This document shows, piece after piece, positions 51,692 through 61,828 of a stretch of DNA of 64,000 bases. Numbering within the stretch: position 1 is the stretch's first letter; each line of letters opens with the position of its first letter. This DNA is from Marvinbryantia formatexigens (GTDB lineage Bacteria > Bacillota > Clostridia > Oscillospirales > Ruminococcaceae). The notes under the pieces are model-generated. The model was not told where the DNA came from and searched no databases. It saw only the letters and a program-made list of their open reading frames with translations. The stretch spans positions 1-64,000 of the forward strand of contig JAETPU010000010.1 of the NCBI GenBank assembly GCA_021771035.1, written 5' to 3'. The position numbers and the translations under genes were made by a program.

Positions 51692-52584
51692 TCCCCGCCG
51701 CCTTCCTGGGAACTGCTGTCCTGGGACTGCTGGGCGGCAATTTCACTGCCCTGCCCGGCAAAGGATTTGATGACGAACACATCTTTGAGTTCCCGGATAT
51801 CCGCCGCAGGCTCAATGACCGCATACAGGCTCATGCCGTGATCCTCCGGCGCAATGGACCGAATGGTTCCGATAGTGAGATCCTTCGGGAATATCCCGCT
51901 GATGCCGGAGGTGACAATGATATCCCCCTCCTGCGCCTGGCTGTCCCGGTCCAGGTATTCCATGCGGCAGCTGCCGTCCTGGGCCAGTTCCACAGTACCC
52001 GTGACAATTCCCGTATCCTTGGTGCGGGGATTGAAGGCGCCCACATCCAGGGAGACATCCAAAATGGTGTGCACCTTGGCATAGGTGGGGCCCACCTCAT
52101 AGACCATCCCCACCAGGCCGTCCGATGTGATTACAGGATCCCGCACCTCAACGCCGTCCAGGCTTCCCACATCGATGGTAAAGGAATAAAACCTGGCGTT
52201 GGGATCCCGGCCTATCACGGAGGCGGGCTCAAATTCAAAATCCTTATTGCGTTCCTTGATGCTCAAAAATTCCTTGTACTGCTCATTCTGCTGCTTGATG
52301 GTTTCGTAATCCACCAGCTTTTCCCGCAGCTCCCGGTTTTCCTTGCGCAGTTCTTCGTTTTCCTCCTGGGTTTTTCCTGCCTGGAGGTATTTCTGAAAAA
52401 AGCCGGTGGCGGAATCGGAGATCATCCCCGACACCTTCTGCAGGGGAGACACAATGATCCCCAGGGTCTTGGACGCCACCGTACCCAGACCGCCGGTATA
52501 GGCGGCGCGCAGCATAAAAGCCACCAGTACCACCGCAGCGGCTACCAGTGCCTTAAAACGCCAGCTCTTGATAAAGTCATGCAT
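51688..52584 (-). CDS. mreC: Rod-shape-determining protein MreC
   Basis: 298 residues from ATG 52584 (MHDFIKSWRFK), preceded by GGAAGGAG. One transmembrane helix (about 11-29), a coiled coil (about 70-110, rich in E/K/L heptads), then the paired beta-barrel domain (VIGRDPNARFYSFTIDVGS, GDIIVTSGISGIFPKDLTIG). The tail is Gln/Ser-rich. It links MreB to extracytoplasmic PBP2. Cotranscribed with mreB and mreD. Confidence 0.94.
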   Translation of the reverse strand: MHDFIKSWRFKALVAAAVVLVAFMLRAAYTGGLGTVASKTLGIIVSPLQKVSGMISDSATGFFQKYLQAGKTQEENEELRKENRELREKLVDYETIKQQNEQYKEFLSIKERNKDFEFEPASVIGRDPNARFYSFTIDVGSLDGVEVRDPVITSDGLVGMVYEVGPTYAKVHTILDVSLDVGAFNPRTKDTGIVTGTVELAQDGSCRMEYLDRDSQAQEGDIIVTSGISGIFPKDLTIGTIRSIAPEDHGMSLYAVIEPAADIRELKDVFVIKSFAGQGSEIAAQQSQDSSSQEGGGE

Positions 52585-52667
52585 ACGCAAGGCTCCTTCC
52601 ATGGGAATATAAAATACACAAACCTGCCGCGGGAACCCCATTTCCGCGGCAGGTCCTTGGGCAGCTC

Positions 52668-53684
52668 TTAATATTTCTGATCGTCCTCAGCCAGTACTTC
52701 ACCTAATTTATCCAGGTTATCCAGCACCATTCCGCTGCCCTGAGCCACACAGTCCAAGGGCTCTTCCGCTACATTCACCGGCATACCGGTCTCCTTGGAG
52801 ATCAGGGCATCCAGGCCCTTGAGCAGAGCGCCACCGCCAGTGAGCATAATTCCCCGGTCGATAATATCCGCGGAAAGCTCCGGCGGCGTCTTCTCCAGGG
52901 TGGTCTTAATGGCCTCCACCACCATCGTCAGCGGGTCGCACAGCGCTTCGCGGATCTCCGCCGGCGTGATTTCTATATCCTTGGGCAGGCCGTCCACCAA
53001 ATTACGGCCCTTAATCACCATCGGCTCCTCGCCCTCATAGGGGAATGCGGAACCAATGGTCACCTTGATATCCTCAGCAGTACGCTCGCCGATGAGCAGG
53101 TTATATTTCTTCTTAATATAGTCGATAATGGAGGAGTCAAACTCATCGCCGCCCACGCGCACGCTCTTGGCGGAGACAATGCCGCCCAGGGAGATGACCG
53201 CCACCTCGCTGGTGCCGCCGCCGATATCCACCACCATGCTGCCGGTGGGCTCCGCGACCGGAAGCCCTGCGCCGATAGCCGCCGCCATGGGCTCCTCAAT
53301 AATGGAAACCTGTTTGCAGCCGGCCTTCAGAGCGGCCTCTTTGACTGCGCGGCGCTCCACCGCGGTGACACCGGAGGGAATGCAGATGATAGCCCGGGGC
53401 TTTGCAAACATGGAGTTATTAAACACCTTTTTAATAAAGATCTGCAGCATACTGGCCGCAATATCAAAATCCGCGATGACGCCGTCCTTGAGGGGGCGAA
53501 CCGCCACAATGGAACCGGGCGTACGCCCGATGACGTCCTTGGCCTCCTGGCCCACAAACCGGACGGTATCCGTACGGGTATCCACCGCAACCACAGACGG
53601 CTCCCGCATAATAATGCCCTTGCCCTTCATGAAAATAAGCGTGTTGGCCGTGCCCAAATCTACCCCGATATCCTTGGAAAACAT
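52668..53684 (-). CDS. mreB: Actin-like cell-shape protein MreB
   Basis: 338 residues from ATG 53684. The phosphate-1 loop is [14 protein letters not shown], phosphate-2 is [16 protein letters not shown], the adenosine motif is [14 protein letters not shown], and [13 protein letters not shown] is the connecting region. It polymerises with ATP on the inner membrane and guides wall synthesis. Some clostridial MreB proteins in such clusters are annotated Mbl-like. AAGGAG precedes the ATG. First gene of mreB-mreC-mreD-PBP2. Confidence 0.97.
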   Translation of the reverse strand: MFSKDIGVDLGTANTLIFMKGKGIIMREPSVVAVDTRTDTVRFVGQEAKDVIGRTPGSIVAVRPLKDGVIADFDIAASMLQIFIKKVFNNSMFAKPRAIICIPSGVTAVERRAVKEAALKAGCKQVSIIEEPMAAAIGAGLPVAEPTGSMVVDIGGGTSEVAVISLGGIVSAKSVRVGGDEFDSSIIDYIKKKYNLLIGERTAEDIKVTIGSAFPYEGEEPMVIKGRNLVDGLPKDIEITPAEIREALCDPLTMVVEAIKTTLEKTPPELSADIIDRGIMLTGGGALLKGLDALISKETGMPVNVAEEPLDCVAQGSGMVLDNLDKLGEVLAEDDQKY

Positions 53685-53777
53685 CCCTTGTTTTCTCCTT
53701 TCCATTCCCTTGTTCCAGTACGTTATCTTCCCATATTTCTGCGTCTTGGCGCATTATAGTTGGATTTTATCTATCCT

Positions 53778-53806
53778 ATTATACCCTGATGCCACGCCGT
53801 ACACAA
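53778..53806 (-). promoter_or_regulatory. Promoter of the mre operon
   Basis: Minus strand: -35 TTGTGT, 17-bp spacer, exact -10 TATAAT. A second TATAAT lies about 20 bases downstream, without a -35. Confidence 0.65.
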
Positions 53807-54145
53807 CAAATTTTTTGTGAAATCTTTTACGAAAACGAAATTTTAAGTTTTTCTTTCGTTTTTGCCGGTTTTTTCGGTGCGCAGCAGCCAAATCGGCGCG
53901 TTTTTTCTTCCCAGGAGGCTTTTCTCCCGGACGGACACCATGGCGTCAACCGCGCGTGGCCTTTCCCAATATCGATTCTTTTTCCGCGGCGGGGAAATAC
54001 CCCGAGCTCCCGGAGCGCTTCGTTTCATAAAAGCGCCCCCGCAGGGGCCAAAGCCCGGCCTGTTTTCATGGATACTCAAAAAGCCAGGCACCGCATCCCG
54101 GGGACGGAGCGCGGCGTCTGGCTGAAACGGCAGAGGGCACTGGGT
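53807..54145. other. Gene-free interval
   Basis: Lies between the mre promoter and the 3' end of the Nudix gene. No terminator with a T-run and no supported ORF was recognised. Confidence 0.4.
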
Positions 54146-54691
54146 TTAGAGCTTGCCCATCTCCCGCAGAAGCTTGAGTTTCATGACGGCAATCTGAGTT
54201 TTGGCATCCGGAATTTCATCGTTTAAAACCATCTCCACCGCCTTGTCCAGGGGGATACGCTCCACGGTAAGGAACTCCCCCTCGTCCAGCTTCTGGCTGG
54301 CCTTATGGAGCCCGGCGGCATAGTACATATGGATGACCTCCGTGACATAGGCCGGGGTGGGGTAGATGGTGGCAAGACGCCGGTAGGTATCGCACACATA
54401 CCCGGTTTCCTCCTCCAATTCCCGGCGCCCGCACTCGCCCGGATCCTCTCCCGGCTCCAGCTTTCCGGCGGGAACCTCCAGAAGTACCTGGGAGGGCGCA
54501 TACCGGAACTGCCGTACAAAGAGCAGGTTGTCCTCTTCGTCCAGGGCCGCCACACAGACGCCGCCGGAGTGTTCCACCACCTCCCGCACGGATTCCTTGC
54601 CGTTTTCCAGGCGGATTTTATCCTCCCGAACCCCGATGATCCGCCCGTCAAAAATCCGGCGGGTACCCAGGGTCTCCTCATATAGCTTCAT
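54146..54691 (-). CDS. nudF: ADP-ribose pyrophosphatase, Nudix family
   Basis: 181 residues. Nudix box GKLEPGEDPGECGRRELEEETGY, preceded by the ADPRase-specific VRQFRYAPSQVLLEVPAG strand and followed by YPTPAYVTEVIHMY, where the Pro about 16 residues after the box is diagnostic. It should split ADP-ribose into AMP and ribose 5-phosphate. It starts 21 bases after the amylase stop, so it is probably the last gene of the glgP-amylase transcript. Confidence 0.92.
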   Translation of the reverse strand: MKLYEETLGTRRIFDGRIIGVREDKIRLENGKESVREVVEHSGGVCVAALDEEDNLLFVRQFRYAPSQVLLEVPAGKLEPGEDPGECGRRELEEETGYVCDTYRRLATIYPTPAYVTEVIHMYYAAGLHKASQKLDEGEFLTVERIPLDKAVEMVLNDEIPDAKTQIAVMKLKLLREMGKL

Positions 54692-54712
54692 TGCGTTTTA
54701 AGCCTCCCTGTT

Positions 54713-56593
54713 CTAAAGTTCAGCGCCCGGCGCCTCCTGACGGTACAGCACAGCCAGGGACAAGGGCGCCAGCATCTTGGTTTGGTGCTGATAATCCCCC
54801 AGGACAACCTGGGCGGTTTCATACTGCTCTGGAAAATCGATTCTGGCCCAGTCCTCGCTTCGGTTGAGGGCCAACAGCAGGCTCCCATCCTGCCAGGAGC
54901 GCTCAAATACACAGGCGTTCTCCCAGAACAGGATGGGGGTAAACTTGGCATGGGAGAGCCCGGGATACCGGGTCCGCAGTTCTCCCAGCCTGCGGGAATA
55001 TTCTAGGAGCTCCTCGTTTTCATGGCCCCAGGGGTACGTACACCGGTTGAAGGGATCCCGGTATCCGTAGACCCCCGCCTCGTCCCCATAGTAGATGCAG
55101 GGCACGCCCGGCAGCAGGTACTGAAGGGCCATCGCCAGCTTGAGCCGGGGAATCCCCCGGGCCAGCTGCCCCTCACTGAGATGGTGGCGGGAGGCCTGCC
55201 AAACCCGATCCGGGACATTCTCATCCGTACTCAGCAGGGTAAGGGCCCGCTCCGTATCATGGGTGGAGATGGAGTTCATCAGCCTATCCACCACCCGCTT
55301 GGGATAGTTTTCCAAAATCGTGAGGATGGTGTCTGAGAATTGCTGGGCGGTCCCGTTTTTAATATAGTCCAGGATGGCGTCCTTGAAGGGGTAGTTCATC
55401 ACGCTGTCCAGCTCCCGGCCCAGCAGGTAGCGCCGGCGCACCGAGTAGCTCACCTTGTTGGAGGCGTCCTCCCAAACCTCGCCCAGCACCAGGGCGCCCG
55501 GGAGGCGTTCCTTGAGTTTACCGGTCAGGCGCTGGATAAAGTCGTCCGGCAGCTCATCCGCCACATCCAGCCGGAAGCCGGATGCCCCCCTGTCAATCCA
55601 GGTGTCCAGAATCCCGCCCTCGCCGAAGAGGTATTCCCGGTAGCGGGGGTTGTTTTCATCCACCTCCGGCAGGGTATCGAATCCCCACCAGCAGCGGTAT
55701 TTGTCGGGGAACTCCTGGAAGGAATACCAGTCATAGTAGGGGCTCTCATCGCTCTGATAGGCGCCCTGGGAGTCGTAGCGCCCGGTGCGGTTAAAGTAGA
55801 TGCTGTCGTCCCCGGTGTGGCTGAACACACCGTCCAGAATCACCCGCATTCCCCGGGCCTTGGCCTGCTCGCACAGCTGGGTAAAGTCCTGCACCGTCCC
55901 CAAAAAGGGATCGGGCCTGGAATAGTCCGCCGTGTTATACCGGTGGTTGGAATGGGCCTCAAAGATGGGGTTGAGGTACAGGCATTTGACGCCCAGCCCC
56001 TGCAGATAGTCCAGCTTGGAGAGGATCCCCTGGAAATCGCCCCCAAAGTAGTCGCTGTTGGTAATTTTTCCCTGCTCATCGGGCAGGTAATCGGGCATAT
56101 CCTCCCAGTTCTCGTGGATCTTCCGCTCAGGGAAGAGGGAAGGATCCGGCAGCTTGGAGCGGCAGAAGCGATCCGGGAAAATCTGATACATTACCCCGCC
56201 GTCCAAAAAGGAGGGCTCATCGTAGACCTCCTCAAACACAGTCAGCTGCCAGAACTGGGGCGAAGCGGCGCCGATGACCCCCTCCGTGTTCTCCCCCTTG
56301 GTGATGGCCACCTCTCCCTGGGGAGACAGCGCCGTAAAGTGGTAAAACAGCAGGTTGGGCTCCTCCGGCGCAACGGTGACGCCGTACCAGTTGGCCTGTT
56401 TATCGCTGCGGATAAACTTCATGCCGAATACATGGGGGGCATCCCACTCATCCGCATGGTAAAACACCAACGACGGGGCATAGAGGCCCAATGTGTGGGA
56501 CAGGCGGATGCGAAAGGTGACCGGTGTCTTGACCGAAACTGCGCCGAAGGGCTCCTTAAAGGGAGCGCTGCGGCTGTTATAGATACAGGACAT
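54713..56593 (-). CDS. GH13 alpha-amylase/neopullulanase-like enzyme
   Basis: 626 residues without a signal peptide, hence cytoplasmic. An N-terminal beta-sandwich (about 1-120) precedes the GH13 barrel: region I DGVFSHTG, region II GFRLDVADE (nucleophile Asp), region III VLGEVWED (acid Glu), region IV STHDTER (third Asp). The N-domain and the YQIFPDRFCRS motif are typical of the neopullulanase/cyclomaltodextrinase group. It should cut alpha-1,4 (and perhaps alpha-1,6) bonds in maltodextrins or glycogen limit dextrin. It works with the glycogen phosphorylase encoded just upstream. Confidence 0.92.
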   Translation of the reverse strand: MSCIYNSRSAPFKEPFGAVSVKTPVTFRIRLSHTLGLYAPSLVFYHADEWDAPHVFGMKFIRSDKQANWYGVTVAPEEPNLLFYHFTALSPQGEVAITKGENTEGVIGAASPQFWQLTVFEEVYDEPSFLDGGVMYQIFPDRFCRSKLPDPSLFPERKIHENWEDMPDYLPDEQGKITNSDYFGGDFQGILSKLDYLQGLGVKCLYLNPIFEAHSNHRYNTADYSRPDPFLGTVQDFTQLCEQAKARGMRVILDGVFSHTGDDSIYFNRTGRYDSQGAYQSDESPYYDWYSFQEFPDKYRCWWGFDTLPEVDENNPRYREYLFGEGGILDTWIDRGASGFRLDVADELPDDFIQRLTGKLKERLPGALVLGEVWEDASNKVSYSVRRRYLLGRELDSVMNYPFKDAILDYIKNGTAQQFSDTILTILENYPKRVVDRLMNSISTHDTERALTLLSTDENVPDRVWQASRHHLSEGQLARGIPRLKLAMALQYLLPGVPCIYYGDEAGVYGYRDPFNRCTYPWGHENEELLEYSRRLGELRTRYPGLSHAKFTPILFWENACVFERSWQDGSLLLALNRSEDWARIDFPEQYETAQVVLGDYQHQTKMLAPLSLAVLYRQEAPGAEL

Positions 56594-56650
56594 TTGCTGG
56601 CTTCTCCTCCTTTGCCAAACCGGAGTTCAGGTCTGCCTGGAAAACCTCAA

Positions 56651-56680
56651 GAAAGCGGCGCTTTCCCTGGCGCCGCTTTC
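56651..56680 (-). terminator. Hairpin between glgP and the amylase gene
   Basis: GAAAGCGGCGC and GCGCCGCTTTC form an 11-base-pair stem. The following minus-strand sequence (TTGAGGTTTT) has only a weak T-run, so it may reduce readthrough or stabilise glgP mRNA rather than end it. Confidence 0.5.
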
Positions 56681-56703
56681 CGGATTGGCTTTTATACGTT
56701 CTC

Positions 56704-59100
56704 TTAGAGTCCCCAGATATCCCGCGCATAATCCTGGATGGATCGGTCCGCGCAGAAATAACCGGATTCCGCTATATTGATAAGCGACATCGAATTCCAC
56801 TTGGACGGATTGGCATACAGCAGATCCGCCTTGCTGTGGGCCTGCCGGTAGGCCTGGAAATCCGCCAGAACCATATAGGGGTCGGCGTTTTTCAGGGAAT
56901 TTCCAATCTCCTCAAAGCGCTGCCCTCCGATGCCGGAAAACAGCATATCCACACAGCTGCGGATTACCGGATCGGCGTTATACAGCTCCATGGGCTGGTA
57001 GCCCTGAGCCTTGCGGCGGTTTACTTCAGGGGTGCTCATCCCGAAGATGATGATATTCTCCGGGCCCACCGCGTCGTGGATTTCCACGTTTGCGCCGTCC
57101 ATGGTTCCCAGGGTGATGGCGCCGTTGAGCATCAGCTTCATATTGCCGGTACCCGAGGCCTCAGTTCCCGCCAGGGAGATCTGCTCCGAAATTTCGCTGG
57201 CCGGCATCAGGATTTCGGAGAGGGTGACCCGGTAATCCTCCAGGTACACAATATTGAGCATCTTGCTGATGCGGGGATCCTTTCGGATTTCCTGGGAAAG
57301 GGTGCACAGCAGCTTGATAATCTGCTTGGCCAGATAGTAGCCCGGCGCAGCCTTGGCCCCGAAGATGAAGGTCTTGGGCTGAATCACCGCGTTGGGGTTA
57401 TCCAGCAGGTACCGGTACAGGGAGAGGATGTGCAGCGCGTTCAGGTGCTGCCGCTTATACTCGTGCAGGCGCTTGACCTGTACGTCGAACACGGAATTGG
57501 GATCCACATCCACGCCGTAGTTTTTCTTCATATAATTGGAAAAGCGCACCTTATTCTGCAATTTGACCTTTGCCAGATTCTCCAGCACCGTTTTGTCCTC
57601 GGCATAGGGACGCAGCGCCGTCAGGCGGGACATATCCTTGAGATAGCCGTCCCCAATCAGGTCCGTTATCAGGCCGGTGAGCCCGGGGTTGGACTGGTAC
57701 AGCCAGCGGCGGGAGGCAATACCGTTGGTGACATTTTTAAATTTAGACGGCTCGATGGCATAGAAATCCCGGAACAAGTCGTCCTTGATAATATCCGAGT
57801 GCAGCCGCGAGACGCCGTTGACGCAGTGGCTGGCATAGACGCACAGGTTCGCCATGCGGATTTGGTGGTTCTCGATGATGGACATCCTGGAAATGGTGGC
57901 CACGTCCAGATGGTGCTCCTCAAAGAGATCCCGGCAGAAGCGGCGGTTGATCTCCGCGATAATCTGGTAAATACGGGGGAGCAGGGTTTTGAAGAGATCC
58001 TCGTTCCAGGTCTCCAGGGCCTCGCTCATCACCGTGTGGTTGGTGTAGCCAAAGGTTCCCGTGACAATTTCCCAGGCCTTATCCCAGCCGTAGCCGCAGT
58101 CATCCAGCAGGATGCGCATGAGCTCGGGGATGGCCAGGGCCGGATGGGTATCGTTGATGTGGACGGCCATCTTCTCGGCAAAATTGTCCAGCGTGCCGTA
58201 CACCGTCATATGGTTGTTGACAATATCGCCGATGGAGGCGCACACCAGGAAATACTGCTGCTTGAGGCGCAGCTCCTTGCCCTCCATATGGTTATCGTTG
58301 GGGTACAGCACCTTGCTGATGACCTCCGCCATGGAGTTCTGCTGCATGGCGGAGATATAGTCTCCCCGGTTAAACAGCTCCATATCCATGCCGGAGCTCT
58401 GGGCTTTCCAAAGGCGCAATAGGCTCACGCCCTCGCTCCGGAAGCCCGAAATATACAGATCATAGGGGACAGCCATAACCGTCTGGTAGCCGGTGTGGTT
58501 CACATGGTGGTAGTTGCGGTCCCAAAATTCCTCGATTCTGCCGCCGAAGTGGACCGGCACTGCCAGATCCGGCTTGGGGGTGAGCCAAACCTCGCCGCCC
58601 GGCAGCCAGTTGTCCGGAAGCTCGGTCTGCCAGCCGTCCACCAGCTTCTGCTTGAAGATGCCGTACTCATACAGGATGGAATACCCGGTGGCAGGGAAGT
58701 CCTGGGAGGCCAGGGCGTCCATAAAACAGGCCGCCAGCCGCCCCAGGCCGCCGTTGCCCAGGCCCGCGTCCGGCTCGCACTCAAAGAGGTTCTCCAGCTT
58801 GACCCCGTAATCGCTCAGAGCCTCCTGAAGCGGCTTTACAAAGCCCAGGTTGTACACGGAATTTTTAAGAGAACGCCCCAGCAGGAACTCCATACACAGG
58901 TAATTCACCTGCTTTTTGCCGTTGGAATGGCTCTTCGCCATAAACAGCTTGTGTTTTTCCTCCAGAATGTCCCGCAGGGTCATTGCGGCGGCTTTATAGA
59001 ACATCTCGTCCGACGCCATCTCCGGGGTTGTATCCAGCGCATCGGACAGATTCTCCGCAATCTGCTCTTTAAAAAACTCCTTATTGTATAAAGGTGCCAT
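56704..59100 (-). CDS. glgP: Glycogen/maltodextrin phosphorylase
   Basis: 798 residues, normal for GlgP. NYLCMEFLLGRSLKNS and GLGNGGLGRLAACFMDA mark the N-terminal half. The PLP lysine lies in EASGTGNMKLMLNGA, and DGANVEIHDAVGPENI follows. It releases glucose 1-phosphate from alpha-1,4-glucan ends with phosphate. First gene of an operon with the GH13 enzyme and nudF. Glycogen synthesis genes (glgC, glgA) are not in the window. Confidence 0.97.
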   Translation of the reverse strand: MAPLYNKEFFKEQIAENLSDALDTTPEMASDEMFYKAAAMTLRDILEEKHKLFMAKSHSNGKKQVNYLCMEFLLGRSLKNSVYNLGFVKPLQEALSDYGVKLENLFECEPDAGLGNGGLGRLAACFMDALASQDFPATGYSILYEYGIFKQKLVDGWQTELPDNWLPGGEVWLTPKPDLAVPVHFGGRIEEFWDRNYHHVNHTGYQTVMAVPYDLYISGFRSEGVSLLRLWKAQSSGMDMELFNRGDYISAMQQNSMAEVISKVLYPNDNHMEGKELRLKQQYFLVCASIGDIVNNHMTVYGTLDNFAEKMAVHINDTHPALAIPELMRILLDDCGYGWDKAWEIVTGTFGYTNHTVMSEALETWNEDLFKTLLPRIYQIIAEINRRFCRDLFEEHHLDVATISRMSIIENHQIRMANLCVYASHCVNGVSRLHSDIIKDDLFRDFYAIEPSKFKNVTNGIASRRWLYQSNPGLTGLITDLIGDGYLKDMSRLTALRPYAEDKTVLENLAKVKLQNKVRFSNYMKKNYGVDVDPNSVFDVQVKRLHEYKRQHLNALHILSLYRYLLDNPNAVIQPKTFIFGAKAAPGYYLAKQIIKLLCTLSQEIRKDPRISKMLNIVYLEDYRVTLSEILMPASEISEQISLAGTEASGTGNMKLMLNGAITLGTMDGANVEIHDAVGPENIIIFGMSTPEVNRRKAQGYQPMELYNADPVIRSCVDMLFSGIGGQRFEEIGNSLKNADPYMVLADFQAYRQAHSKADLLYANPSKWNSMSLINIAESGYFCADRSIQDYARDIWGL

Positions 59101-59132
59101 AAAGTCAGCCTCTCTCTCATATTTCTTTGGGT

Positions 59133-59161
59133 ATTATAGATAAAATAAAGTTTTTTCAAAA
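59133..59161 (-). promoter_or_regulatory. Promoter of the glgP operon
   Basis: Minus strand: exact -10 TATAAT, with TTTTGA at 17 bp or TTGAAA at 15 bp as -35. AT-rich surroundings fit a promoter. Confidence 0.5.
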
Positions 59162-59328
59162 CCCAGTTTATGTTAAGTATACATAATTCACAGGAATATT
59201 TCAATCTTTTTCTGGAAAAGAGAAGGTTAATTTTATTTTACAGCGAGGGAATTCGAGACTTTCCCCCAAAAAGGCTGAGGGTTTGGATTGGAGACTCTCC
59301 GCTATAAAACGGGACGTAACGCCTCTTT

Positions 59329-60291
59329 CTATTGGAGCGGGCCGGGCAAAGCAGGTTCTTTGAGCCCATTATCGGCAAGGCGCTGCCCAGAGAACGTACC
59401 ATCCTGTTCCCGGGGCGAGGCCTTGCGGCTTCGGAACGCAGAGGGGGACTCCCCGCACAGCTTTTGAAACTGCCGGTTAAAGCTGGACTGGGAGGCATAG
59501 CCCACCATGAGGGAAATTTCCAAAATACTGCGGGAGGTGCTCTGCAAAAGGGAGCAGGCCGTGGAAATGCGTACCCGGTGCAGGTACTGCAGGGGGGAAA
59601 TGCCCAGGGCGCTTTCAAACTGGCGGCGCAGGGAAGCCTGGCTCAGGTGAAACTGCCGGGCCAGCCAGTCCACAGAGATATCCTGGCGGTAGTTTTGGCT
59701 GATATAGTTGAGCACCGGGGCAACGGGCCGGATATCCCCCGGGGCCTTATTCAATTTGGCAGGGGTTCTGCGCAGGAATTGGCACAGGGCGCTTTCCAAA
59801 AGCCCCATGGCGCTCTGCAAATAGTATTGCTCTCTCCCGGAGAGCTCATGCACCGCCATATTCAGCAAAAAGACCAGCTCGTCCTGAGCGCCCAGGATAT
59901 TCTTGCGGCGCAGCGTCCCCACGGGCTCCAGCAGCTGGGCCAGCGTCCTGTGCGTGTTGGGCAGCTTCAGCCAGGGGGCCAGGGTTAAAAATTCCCACTG
60001 GCTCCCGGCGCCGATACTGCGGGCCCGGTGAATCTGCCCGGGTAGCAAAATGGACGCGCAGGGCGCGCAGAAGCTGAACACCTCCCCATCCACAATAAAA
60101 ACCCCGGCGCCCCGGCGGCAGAACCCGAACTCCAGACCGTCATGGTAATGCAGCTCTGTGATGGCGGAGGCCTCAGGGGAATGAGACGCCAGATGGACTC
60201 CCGGAGCCAGCAGCTGATCGGGGGAGCTGTCCAGGGAATCAAAGAGCTGCACCCTCACCTTATAATCCTGAAACAATGATTGATTCTGCAT
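59329..60291 (-). CDS. AraC-family transcriptional regulator
   Basis: 320 residues. The N-terminal cupin-like domain (about 40-110) contains ELHYHDGLEFGFCRRGAGVFIVDG and SILLPGQIH. The C-terminal pair of helix-turn-helix motifs (about 195-290) contains DISVDWLARQFHLSQASLRRQF, then ILEISLMVGYASQSSFNRQFQKLCGESP, the usual AraC signature. The histidines of the cupin suggest a sugar or metal-coordinated ligand. It is divergent from the ADP-ribosylglycohydrolase-kinase operon, 120 bases away, which is its likely target. The last 30 residues are a nonconserved tail. Confidence 0.93.
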   Translation of the reverse strand: MQNQSLFQDYKVRVQLFDSLDSSPDQLLAPGVHLASHSPEASAITELHYHDGLEFGFCRRGAGVFIVDGEVFSFCAPCASILLPGQIHRARSIGAGSQWEFLTLAPWLKLPNTHRTLAQLLEPVGTLRRKNILGAQDELVFLLNMAVHELSGREQYYLQSAMGLLESALCQFLRRTPAKLNKAPGDIRPVAPVLNYISQNYRQDISVDWLARQFHLSQASLRRQFESALGISPLQYLHRVRISTACSLLQSTSRSILEISLMVGYASQSSFNRQFQKLCGESPSAFRSRKASPREQDGTFSGQRLADNGLKEPALPGPLQ

Positions 60292-60411
60292 AGTTTATCC
60301 TCTTTTTTGCGTAGAAGTCTTCATTTTGCTGTGCTATTCTCATGGTAGAGTATATCGAAAAAAACCGGTGCTGTAAAGAAACCAACATCGCCCCAAACAC
60401 AGAAAGGACTG

Positions 60412-61734
60412 GTGAACGCACAAATGAAGTACTTTGATAAGGACCGTGCCCAAACACTCGCCGAGCTGCTGGCGGAATACGCCAACCTGCAGAGCGAATA
60501 CGACAACAGGGAGGGGGCCTCCCGGATCTATGAGAAGGCCCTGGAGGAACTGGAAGCCCGGATTGAGCAGCTGCGCACCCTGCCGCCCCAGGAGCAGCTG
60601 GCAGCCCGGGAACCCGACGGCTATGAGGAAATCCTGGCGCAGCGCCCCGAGGGGCCCCGGCGCCTGAAATGCCGCCTGGACGAGGCGCAGCTGCGGGAGA
60701 AAATGGCCGGGGCCGTTCTGGGACGGTTTGCCGCTTGTATGCTGGGCGTACCTGTGGAGGGCTGGCAGCCCAGCGACATTCAGGCCATGGCAAAGCAGTT
60801 CGGCGACGCCTTCCCGCCTGTGGACTACTGGTCGGGGGTGTATTACCCCGAGCGCCTGCAATATGACACCTGCCCCCGCTCCTGGTATGCCCGGCCCAAC
60901 ATCCACTGCGTATGTGTGGATGACGACATCAACTATTCCCTGGTGGACTTGATGATTCTGGAGCAATACGGCTTCTCCTTCACCACCCAGGATGTGGGCG
61001 AATTCTGGAAGGCCCATCTGGACGTGGCCTATACGGCGGAACGGGCCGCTTTGGATAACCTGAAGGCGGGCGTCCCCGCCCAGGAGGCGGCCATTCATCA
61101 CAATCCCTATGTCCAGTGGATCGGCGCGGATATCCGTTCGGACGGATGGGCCTGGGCCTGTGCGGGAAATCCCGAGAAAGCGGCCGGGCTTGCCTGGCGC
61201 GATGCCTGGCTGACCCACCGCAGAAACGGCATCTATGGCGAGATGTACTTCGCGGCGGTACAGGCTGCGGTATTTGAAACCGATACCATCCTGGAGGCCC
61301 TGGAGCTGGGCCTGACAGAGATTCCCGCCCAGTGCACCCTGGCACAGGATATCCGCTGGGCTATCTCCCGAAGCCCTGAAGTCCGGGGCTGGGAGGACGC
61401 CCGCAAATTGGTGGACGAGCGTTTTGCCGGCATGAACTCCGTGCATACCAATAACAACGCCTGCCTGACCATCTTTGCCCTGCTCTTGGGCAAAAACGAC
61501 TTTACGAAGACCATCGGCGAGGTTGTGGCAATGGGGATGGATAACGACTGCACCGCCGCCACCGCGGGCAGTATCCTGGGGGCCTACCTTGGAAAATCGG
61601 GGATTCCCCAGCACTGGATCCAGAACTTCAACAACACCGTGCTCACCTATATGAAGGGGATCCCGGAGTTAAAGCTGGACGATGTCATCGATCGCTTCAC
61701 CGCACTGGCGCTGCAGACCCGACGGGAGGCCTGA
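60412..61734 (+). CDS. ADP-ribosylglycohydrolase (DraG/ARH) family protein
   Basis: 440 residues from GTG 60412, preceded by GAAAGGACTG; ATG 60424 is the alternative. The N-terminal 90 residues form a charged, coiled-coil-like segment. The all-alpha DraG fold then runs from REKMAGAVLGRFAACMLGVP. Metal-binding acidic sites are VDDDINYSLVD and GMDNDCTAATAGSILGA, and the substrate is probably an N- or O-linked ADP-ribosyl or a ribosyl nucleoside. The next gene is a ribokinase-like kinase, so release of ribose or a nucleoside followed by phosphorylation is plausible (inference). Confidence 0.9.
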   Translation: MNAQMKYFDKDRAQTLAELLAEYANLQSEYDNREGASRIYEKALEELEARIEQLRTLPPQEQLAAREPDGYEEILAQRPEGPRRLKCRLDEAQLREKMAGAVLGRFAACMLGVPVEGWQPSDIQAMAKQFGDAFPPVDYWSGVYYPERLQYDTCPRSWYARPNIHCVCVDDDINYSLVDLMILEQYGFSFTTQDVGEFWKAHLDVAYTAERAALDNLKAGVPAQEAAIHHNPYVQWIGADIRSDGWAWACAGNPEKAAGLAWRDAWLTHRRNGIYGEMYFAAVQAAVFETDTILEALELGLTEIPAQCTLAQDIRWAISRSPEVRGWEDARKLVDERFAGMNSVHTNNNACLTIFALLLGKNDFTKTIGEVVAMGMDNDCTAATAGSILGAYLGKSGIPQHWIQNFNNTVLTYMKGIPELKLDDVIDRFTALALQTRREA

Positions 61735-61828
61735 GCCCTGCGGCAACGCCGGGCGCCGTATTTTCGGGATACCGCGTGCCGCGGCGGCAGGGCAGCCAGG
61801 GACATTCCCAACTGAAAAGGAGGACACT

